From an uncultured Moheibacter sp. (GTDB lineage Bacteria; Bacteroidota; Bacteroidia; Flavobacteriales; Weeksellaceae): a stretch of DNA of 6,333 nucleotides. Each line of letters begins with the position of its first letter. Position 1 is the stretch's first letter. Shown piece after piece: positions 1-6,333 of this stretch. The stretch lies in assembly GCA_937875605.1 (NCBI GenBank), contig CALLXZ010000419.1:1-6333 (forward strand). Direction: 5' to 3'. Position numbers and translations under genes: made by a program. A model generated the notes under the pieces. It was not told the origin of the DNA. It saw only the letters and a program-made list of their open reading frames with translations, and did not search any database.

Positions 1-253
1 TGGTTCCGAAATTTACATCGGCAAGGTAATTTACATAGTTAATTCCCAATTGTCCATGCTGGCTTTCGTTCATCAAAGCCGGATTCCAATAAGACATATT
101 CGGATCACCGTCCCAAGCTGATTGCGCATTTCCGCCTAGGGCTGCCTGACGCGGCGAAGTAGTGATGTTGACAAATTCATAAACACGTGTACCGTCTTGA
201 GCAAAAGTCAAAACAGTTAGCAGGAAAAACACGAACACGAGCTTTTTTGTCAT
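1..253 (-). CDS. porQ: Type IX secretion system protein PorQ-like, N-terminal part (truncated by window edge)
   Basis: Reading leftwards from the ATG at 251-253, the frame stays open to base 1, giving about 84 residues of a longer protein. It starts with a clear Sec signal peptide (MTKKLVFVFFLLTVLTFA, cleavage likely before QDG). The mature start reads RVYEFVNITTSPRQAALGG, then WNPALMNE and INYVNYLADVNFGT. This order (Y-F-N, SPRQAALGG, NPA, NY-NY-V-GT) is what I recall for PorQ, an outer-membrane beta-barrel of the FadL-like PorV/PorQ group in the type IX secretion system, which exports proteins carrying a C-terminal sorting domain across the outer membrane. No other start fits: an in-frame stop lies upstream with no ATG between, and a later start would lose the signal peptide. 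The gene diverges from the CBS gene. The assignment comes from remembered family pattern on a fragment; a PorV-like or other FadL-type protein is the alternative. Confidence 0.78.
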   Translation of the reverse strand, partial: MTKKLVFVFFLLTVLTFAQDGTRVYEFVNITTSPRQAALGGNAQSAWDGDPNMSYWNPALMNESQHGQLGINYVNYLADVNFGT

Positions 254-257
254 CAGG

Positions 258-265
258 CAAAAGTA
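258..265 (-). promoter_or_regulatory. Candidate -7 box (TAnnTTTG type) of the porQ-like gene
   Basis: On the minus strand the sequence is TACTTTTG, an exact match to the Bacteroidota -7 consensus TAnnTTTG, and only CCTG separates it from the ATG. Transcription would begin at about the start codon, giving a leaderless or nearly leaderless mRNA. The nearest upstream TTTG is 26 nt away, longer than the usual spacing of about 19-21, so the -33 element is weak or absent. The match could be chance in A/T-rich sequence. Confidence 0.4.
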
Positions 266-360
266 ACAATAATGTTCATAACGGAATTTGACAAATTTTC
301 GTGTATGAAATTCATCTTTTAAGATAAGAAAAACAAATCTCTATTCAAATGTTTTCGCTC

Positions 361-376
361 ATTCTTTATAAAGAAT
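361..376. repeat. 16-bp perfect palindrome upstream of the CBS-domain gene
   Basis: ATTCTTTATAAAGAAT equals its own reverse complement. It lies 72 nt before the CBS start codon in the divergent intergenic region. No T-run follows it and the arms have no loop, so it looks more like a protein-binding site than a terminator. Its inner arms CTTTA/TAAAG recur in the inverted repeat at 386-402. Confidence 0.6.
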
Positions 377-385
377 ATTTTGAGG

Positions 386-402
386 AACTTTACTATAAAG
401 TT
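386..402. repeat. Second inverted repeat, 7-bp arms with 3-bp spacer
   Basis: AACTTTA-CTA-TAAAGTT is a perfect inverted repeat, 46 nt before the CBS start codon. The centres of this repeat and the palindrome at 361-376 are about 25 bp apart, and both carry CTTTA...TAAAG arms, with spacers of 3 and 0 bp. That arrangement suggests paired sites for one DNA-binding protein, but this is inference; such A/T-rich repeats also arise by chance. Confidence 0.55.
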
Positions 403-448
403 AGAGTTTAGAAGTAAAAGTTGAAATATAAATTTAAAACCAAATAAT

Positions 449-865
449 ATGAAACAGAGAGTTCCTGTGTCGCAAATCATGACCAAAGAATTGATTATGC
501 TGAACCCCACACAATCGCTTTACGACGCAGAAAAATTATTTAACAAACACAGTATCCGTCATATTCCGGTAGTAGAAGGAGAGAGGATTGTAGGCGTTAT
601 CAGCCGCTCCGATTTGTTGAGGATTAGTTTTTCAGATTTAACGGAAGATGAAGAGGGCGTGGATTCCGTGGTTTATGATATGTATACGATTCCCCAAGTT
701 ATGACACGCATTCCGGTAACGGTCGAATCCGATACTACCGTAAAAGAGGTGGCCGAAATCCTTGCTAAACAAAGTTTTCATTCCATTCCGGTGGTAGACA
801 ATGGGAAATTGGTAGGAATTGTTACTACAACAGATTTGATTAATTATTTGTTGGATCAGTATTAA
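449..865 (+). CDS. Stand-alone tandem CBS-domain protein
   Basis: This 138-residue protein is almost nothing but two CBS domains, the usual length for a free-standing Bateman module. CBS1 covers about residues 5-60 and CBS2 about 81-138. Each ends in the typical pattern: HIPVVEGERIVGVISRSDLL and SIPVVDNGKLVGIVTTTDLI, where the S/T and D residues (S52/S54-D55, T126/T128-D129) commonly contact adenosine ligands. A short acidic linker (TEDEEG, about 65-70) separates the domains. There is no signal peptide or membrane segment, so it should be cytosolic. Such proteins usually sense AMP, ATP, NAD or similar nucleotides; no enzyme domain is attached, so the partner cannot be read here. The start is preceded by A-rich sequence without a Shine-Dalgarno, normal for the phylum. 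The gene is monocistronic in view: divergent from the porQ-like gene and ending at the terminator at 876-928. The family call is secure; the cellular role is unknown. Confidence 0.93.
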   Translation: MKQRVPVSQIMTKELIMLNPTQSLYDAEKLFNKHSIRHIPVVEGERIVGVISRSDLLRISFSDLTEDEEGVDSVVYDMYTIPQVMTRIPVTVESDTTVKEVAEILAKQSFHSIPVVDNGKLVGIVTTTDLINYLLDQY

Positions 866-875
866 ATTGATTTTC

Positions 876-928
876 AAAAAAATCCCTGCCGAAATTTTAA
901 CTTCAGCAGGGATTTAACTAATTTTTTT
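876..928. terminator. Bidirectional intrinsic terminator between convergent genes
   Basis: The stem pairs AAATCCCTGC (880-889) with GCAGGGATTT (906-915). Inside it, GAA (891-893) can pair with TTC (902-904) past one mismatch. On the plus strand a T-run (922-928) follows a few bases later and ends the CBS gene. On the minus strand the A-run at 876-882 gives the T-run that ends the gene at 936-1700. Confidence 0.88.
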
Positions 929-935
929 GTTCAGA

Positions 936-1700
936 CTACATATCTTCCCTCGTTTTCTGCTCACCGTCTGTCCATTTTTCAAGCATAACTCTTTCAGATG
1001 GAGATGGATGGACGCCTCCCGCCAGTAATTCCAAAAATGAATCCCATAAATTCTGGGGTTTGAATTCACGTTGGAATTCACTGATGGCTTTTACATATTG
1101 ATCTTGGTATTCTGCCGGATTGGACCAATCAATGTCTTTCGGAGAATTTTCTTCCACGATTTGCGTAATTTTCACCAATTCATCTTTGTCATATTTCGAA
1201 ACGAAATCAATGATGAATTTATCAAATTCAACTCGGCTTTGGATTTTGGGTTCAAATTCTTTTTCATAAACTACAAAATTATCTTCCCATTCATACTTGC
1301 GATCTTCAGGAAGCGAGGAAAGTCCCGTTTTTTCAAACTTAAGAGAAGATTCTTTTAAATAATTCTTATGGGTTTCAAACTCTTTCCAATTATCGGTAAA
1401 GTCAATTTTTTCTTCTTTATTCATCAATTCGGATGAGCGTTCCAATTGGTGATTCATCTGATTTACATGAACTTGGATTTCGTTTAGAAGTTCTTCCCAT
1501 TGTTTTTTCATATCCGAATCTCCGTGTGCGTCCAAAAAGGCAACACCTCGTTCATAAACCGAAATGAGATCTTGAACCACTTTTTTCATTTCATTTGAAC
1601 TCGACTCGAAATCTTTTTGAAAGTCACGAATGGACATCAATATTCTCATACGGGTGTCTATTGCACCGCTAATGAATAAATTTTTTTCATTTGTTCCCAT
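936..1700 (-). CDS. Uncharacterised soluble, charged, mostly helical protein
   Basis: I do not recognise this family. From the chosen start (MGTNEKNLFISG) it has 254 residues, no signal peptide and no membrane segment, so it is probably cytosolic. It is rich in Glu, Lys, Asp and Phe/Trp, with long predicted amphipathic helices (about 20-57, 62-97, 103-123, 137-182, 196-226). The C-terminal end differs in character: a Gly/Pro turn (LLAGGVHPSPSERVMLEKW, about 225-243), which would be a good family anchor. The frame is open up to 1751, but that longer start lies inside the terminator hairpin of the preceding gene; the ATG at 1698-1700, with AAGG a few bases upstream, is much more likely. It is the last gene of the minus-strand series and ends 8 nt before the shared terminator's T-run. 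No TAnnTTTG box is visible upstream, so it depends on terminator read-through or an unrecognised promoter. That it is a real gene is well supported by its length and composition; its function is unknown. Confidence 0.8.
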   Translation of the reverse strand: MGTNEKNLFISGAIDTRMRILMSIRDFQKDFESSSNEMKKVVQDLISVYERGVAFLDAHGDSDMKKQWEELLNEIQVHVNQMNHQLERSSELMNKEEKIDFTDNWKEFETHKNYLKESSLKFEKTGLSSLPEDRKYEWEDNFVVYEKEFEPKIQSRVEFDKFIIDFVSKYDKDELVKITQIVEENSPKDIDWSNPAEYQDQYVKAISEFQREFKPQNLWDSFLELLAGGVHPSPSERVMLEKWTDGEQKTREDM

Positions 1701-1720
1701 AACCTTAGATTTTAATAGGT

Positions 1721-1757
1721 TAACAAAAAACAAAAACCGTGCGGAAAGCACGGTTTT
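1721..1757 (-). terminator. Strong intrinsic terminator after the coiled-coil gene
   Basis: On the minus strand AAAACCGTGC (1757-1748) and GCACGGTTTT (1742-1733) form a perfect 10-bp stem with a 5-nt loop TTTCC, followed by a T-rich tract down to about 1721. It sits 24 nt after the stop of the gene at 1781-2734 and probably ends the pgi transcription unit, partly or fully separating it from the gene at 936-1700. Confidence 0.87.
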
Positions 1758-1773
1758 ATGTTAAATTTAACAT
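1758..1773. repeat. 16-bp perfect palindrome next to the terminator
   Basis: ATGTTAAATTTAACAT is identical to its reverse complement and fills most of the space between the stop codon at 1781 and the terminator hairpin at 1757. It has no G/C clamp and no loop, so it would be a poor RNA hairpin. It may be a protein-binding site or a chance A/T-rich palindrome. Confidence 0.5.
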
Positions 1774-1780
1774 TTTGAAA

Positions 1781-2734
1781 TTATCGTAAATCCACTGATT
1801 TCTGACCAATTTTCAAACCGTTTTGGTACAAGTCAATTTTATACGTTCCTTTTGGGAATTCATAATCTTCCCAATCAAATGTGATATTCTGAGTAGCACC
1901 TTTTTTATAATTAAAAGATACTTTGTCCGAATAATCCACTTTTCCCAATGACCAGGTTTCCAATTGACCAAAAGATGCATCTTTGAATTTCCCTAAAGTT
2001 CCGTCCGGTTTGTAGATAGCGATGAAAATTTCCTGCTCGCCACTTGCAGCATATTCATTGGGATCCAAATCAAAGCTTACACGCATTTTATCGATTCGCT
2101 TTGCCTTGTCCGTTTCGACTTCTTTTCCGCTGTTTCGAACCCTCAAACCTTTAATTTGATAATTGGAAACGGAAAAAGTGGAACGCATTTTCTTTTCCGT
2201 AGCTTCTGATTTTAATTTTTCATTTTGCGCTTTTTCACCTAATTTAAACGAATTATAACGCAACGTATCGTTCACCACCAAAAGGGAATCATTTTTCTCT
2301 TTCAGCACCGCAATTTCTTGTTTAAAACGGGTAATGTCTGCGTTCAGCGCAGTAATCATGCGTTTTGCCTGTTTAAGTTCAGATTCCGAAACATTGTTTT
2401 TATTCAGGATATTCTGGATTTCCTTTTGCTTGTCAAATATTTCCGCATCGCGTTTGGAAAGCAAAGAGTCTTTAATTCCTACATCCATTTTAGATGCTTC
2501 GAATTCTTCTGTCAAATCATCTAACTGACCCTGAAGGATCACTTTTGCTTTTTCGGTGTCTTGCAGATCAATGGTAAGCAATTCTGTTTCGGCTTTGTTT
2601 TGTTGGTATTGATAAAAATTATAGCCCAAACTTCCGAGTAGAAGTGCGGCAAGCAAGCCCATGATGATGTATTCTTTCTTTTTGGAGGATTGATTAGGTT
2701 GGTTGTAGTTTGTCTGGGTTTCATTTGTTTCCAT
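1781..2734 (-). CDS. Membrane-anchored coiled-coil protein with C-terminal beta-rich domain, unknown function
   Basis: The 317-residue protein has three parts. A short Asn/Gln-rich N-terminus ends in KKK (18-20). A single hydrophobic segment follows (about 22-40, IIMGLLAALLLGSLGY). Residues about 48-185 are a long Glu/Lys/Leu-rich coiled coil. Residues about 188-317 look beta-rich, with motifs such as YQIKGLRVR, FIAIYKPDG and FPKGTYKIDLYQNGLKIG. The positive residues before the membrane segment, and no evident cleavage site after it, suggest a bitopic inner-membrane protein with coiled coil and C-domain in the periplasm. Similar proteins are sometimes labelled SMC-like only because of the coiled coil; no ATPase motif is present, so that name would be wrong. 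The start lies 4 nt after the stop of the upstream gene (2739), so it is co-transcribed and probably translationally coupled with it and with pgi. A terminator follows. Architecture is well supported, function is not; I infer an envelope role such as tethering or sensing. Confidence 0.82.
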   Translation of the reverse strand: METNETQTNYNQPNQSSKKKEYIIMGLLAALLLGSLGYNFYQYQQNKAETELLTIDLQDTEKAKVILQGQLDDLTEEFEASKMDVGIKDSLLSKRDAEIFDKQKEIQNILNKNNVSESELKQAKRMITALNADITRFKQEIAVLKEKNDSLLVVNDTLRYNSFKLGEKAQNEKLKSEATEKKMRSTFSVSNYQIKGLRVRNSGKEVETDKAKRIDKMRVSFDLDPNEYAASGEQEIFIAIYKPDGTLGKFKDASFGQLETWSLGKVDYSDKVSFNYKKGATQNITFDWEDYEFPKGTYKIDLYQNGLKIGQKSVDLR

Positions 2735-2738
2735 AAAC

Positions 2739-5304
<2,566 letters not shown>

Positions 5305-5319
5305 CTATCTGATTTAAAA

Positions 5320-5327
5320 CAAAATTA
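5320..5327 (-). promoter_or_regulatory. Candidate -7 box of pgi
   Basis: On the minus strand the sequence is TAATTTTG, an exact match to the Bacteroidota TAnnTTTG element. It would place the transcript start near 5316 and leave a leader of about 18 nt before the pgi ATG. No clear TTG element lies 19-21 nt further upstream; the region there is A/T only. The position is plausible, and the same octamer serves the divergent clpB side. Confidence 0.55.
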
Positions 5328-5391
5328 GTGAATAGAAACTTAGATTTTTAATTATGAAATTGAATTAAATATATTTTAATAATTTATTCAT

Positions 5392-5420
5392 GAATTTGTG
5401 TGCCAAAATGTCACAAATTC
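5392..5420. promoter_or_regulatory. Inverted repeat in the clpB promoter region, candidate stress operator
   Basis: GAATTTGTG (5392-5400) and CACAAATTC (5412-5420) are perfect 9-bp inverted arms around an 11-bp spacer. The spacer and inner arm also hold a direct-repeat-like core, TGCCA-AAA-TGTCA (5401-5413). With the -7 box at 5431-5438, the repeat covers roughly -22 to -50, where a repressor or activator would act and where a -33 element is missing. It is not the CIRCE element of HrcA, whose arms are TTAGCACTC/GAGTGCTAA. Regulation by heat or misfolding is inferred from the downstream gene only. Confidence 0.55.
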
Positions 5421-5430
5421 TAATTGGTTT

Positions 5431-5438
5431 TAATTTTG
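5431..5438 (+). promoter_or_regulatory. Candidate -7 box of clpB
   Basis: TAATTTTG matches the Bacteroidota TAnnTTTG consensus exactly. It predicts a transcript start near 5442 and a leader of about 24 nt before the ATG at 5466. At the expected -33 spacing only ATG (5408-5410), not TTG, is found, which suggests a weak basal promoter that needs help from a regulator bound at the inverted repeat. Confidence 0.6.
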
Positions 5439-5465
5439 ATTAATGATTAAAAAACAAATTAGAAA

Positions 5466-6333
5466 ATGGATTTTAATCAATATACAATCAAATCACGTGA
5501 TGCGGTCCAAAAAGCACAGCAAATCGCTTTAGGGAATGGGAATCAAGCCATCGAACCTGCGCATATTTTGAAAGGAATGATGGAAACCGAACAAGATGTT
5601 TTGGACTTTATCATCGAAAAACAAAGTGGAAATGTCGAACATATCAAGAATGAATTAACTGACATAATTTCACGTTTTTCAAAAGTTCAGGGTGGTTCGG
5701 GAAATCATCTTTCCAATGATGCCAATAAAATTCTCATCTCTGCAATGGACGAAGCAAAAAAAATGAAAGACGAATACATAAGTCTTGAACATTTGCTTTT
5801 GGGAATTTTGAAAAATAATTCAAATGTTTCTCAATTACTAAAAGACCAAGGAGTCAATTACGACTCAAGTATTCAGGCAATTAATGAATTGAGAAAAGGT
5901 CAAAAAGTAACTTCCGAAAACGCAGAAGAAACTTATAATTCCTTAAATAAATACGCAAAAAATTTAACCGAATTAGCACACGAAGGAAAACTCGATCCGG
6001 TTATCGGTCGTGACGATGAAATTCGTCGCGTTTTGCAAATTCTTTCCAGAAGAACCAAAAACAATCCGATTTTAATTGGCGAACCCGGCGTTGGTAAAAC
6101 TGCTATTGCTGAAGGAATTGCGCATAGAATAATCAGTGGAGATATTCCAGAAAATTTAGCTAATAAACATGTTTTTTCGCTCGATATGGGTGCATTGATT
6201 GCCGGAGCAAAATATAAAGGTGAGTTCGAAGAACGCTTGAAAGCCGTTGTGAAAGAAGTAACTTCCTCTGACGGAAACATCATTTTATTTATAGACGAAA
6301 TTCATACGCTGGTCGGAGCTGGCGGTGGAGGCG
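5466..6333 (+). CDS. clpB: ATP-dependent protein disaggregase ClpB, N-terminal third (truncated by window edge)
   Basis: ClpB is a hexameric AAA+ chaperone in the cytosol that, with DnaK, threads and rescues aggregated proteins after heat or other stress. The visible 289 residues run from the start ATG to the window end; the full protein is normally about 860-870. The N-terminal Clp-N domain covers about 1-145 with its two repeats (first starting [16 protein letters not shown], second near [17 protein letters not shown], with the [13 protein letters not shown] motif at 103-115). A linker leads to the first AAA+ domain, which opens with [18 protein letters not shown] (176-193). Walker A is GEPGVGKT (205-212), the substrate pore loop is KYKG with Tyr250, and Walker B is IILFIDE (272-278). 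The early Clp-N repeats and the sequence after DPVIGRD fit ClpB; ClpA and ClpC are less likely, although the distinguishing middle domain lies outside the window. No Shine-Dalgarno; the start is preceded by AAATTAGAAA. It diverges from pgi and has its own promoter with an inverted repeat. Confidence 0.95.
   Translation, partial: MDFNQYTIKSRDAVQKAQQIALGNGNQAIEPAHILKGMMETEQDVLDFIIEKQSGNVEHIKNELTDIISRFSKVQGGSGNHLSNDANKILISAMDEAKKMKDEYISLEHLLLGILKNNSNVSQLLKDQGVNYDSSIQAINELRKGQKVTSENAEETYNSLNKYAKNLTELAHEGKLDPVIGRDDEIRRVLQILSRRTKNNPILIGEPGVGKTAIAEGIAHRIISGDIPENLANKHVFSLDMGALIAGAKYKGEFEERLKAVVKEVTSSDGNIILFIDEIHTLVGAGGGG

Noticed and set aside
319..510. Minus-strand open frame of 63 residues across the CBS gene start
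   Set aside because: It is hydrophobic low-complexity translation of A/T-rich intergenic DNA running into the reverse of a well-supported gene, with no family features.
1781..2734. SMC or chromosome-segregation ATPase
   Set aside because: The coiled coil is the only similarity. No Walker A, signature or Walker B motif is present, and a single membrane anchor with periplasmic orientation does not fit.
5386..5395. Short palindrome ATTCATGAAT overlapping the left arm of the clpB inverted repeat
   Set aside because: Ten A/T-rich bases of self-complementarity are expected by chance in this intergenic sequence, and it competes with the longer, better placed repeat.
5392..5420. CIRCE element bound by HrcA
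   Set aside because: The arms GAATTTGTG/CACAAATTC and the 11-bp spacer do not match the CIRCE arms TTAGCACTC/GAGTGCTAA with a 9-bp spacer.
5933..6283. Minus-strand open frame of 116 residues antisense to clpB
   Set aside because: It lies wholly within the AAA+ coding region of clpB, whose Walker motifs are on the plus strand; the antisense translation shows no recognisable motif.

Overview
The window looks like a core-chromosome segment of a Flavobacteriales-type Bacteroidota bacterium. Four things point there: low GC with A/T-rich intergenic gaps; start codons that lack strong Shine-Dalgarno sequences; -7 promoter boxes of the Bacteroidota form TAnnTTTG; and the start of a gene resembling porQ, a component of the type IX secretion system found only in this phylum. 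The ClpB and glucose-6-phosphate isomerase sequences fit the same origin.

Layout from left to right. (1) Bases 1-253, minus strand: the N-terminal part of a PorQ-like outer-membrane protein, cut by the window edge. (2) 254-448: a divergent intergenic region holding two adjacent inverted repeats with the same CTTTA/TAAAG arms. (3) 449-865, plus: a small stand-alone two-CBS-domain protein. (4) 876-928: a bidirectional terminator between convergent genes. (5) 936-5298, all minus, transcribed right to left: pgi (3640-5298), a secreted protein with degenerate YD-like repeats (2739-3671, overlapping pgi by 32 nt), a membrane-anchored coiled-coil protein (1781-2734, 4 nt further on), a strong terminator (1721-1757), and then a soluble, charged orphan protein (936-1700). 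(6) 5299-5465: a divergent promoter region with a TAATTTTG -7 box on each strand and a 9-bp-arm inverted repeat where the clpB -33 region should lie. (7) 5466-6333, plus: the N-terminal third of the disaggregase ClpB, cut by the window edge.

How the genes fit together. pgi is housekeeping glycolysis/gluconeogenesis. It leads a tightly packed unit with two envelope proteins of unknown role, so they are co-expressed without any obvious biochemical link. clpB is divergent and probably under separate stress control. The porQ-like gene and the CBS gene diverge from a shared 195-bp region. I see no mobile element, CRISPR array, RNA gene, phage or defence system. The window is mostly ordinary. The best leads are the candidate operators before clpB and before the CBS gene, and the three uncharacterised minus-strand proteins.
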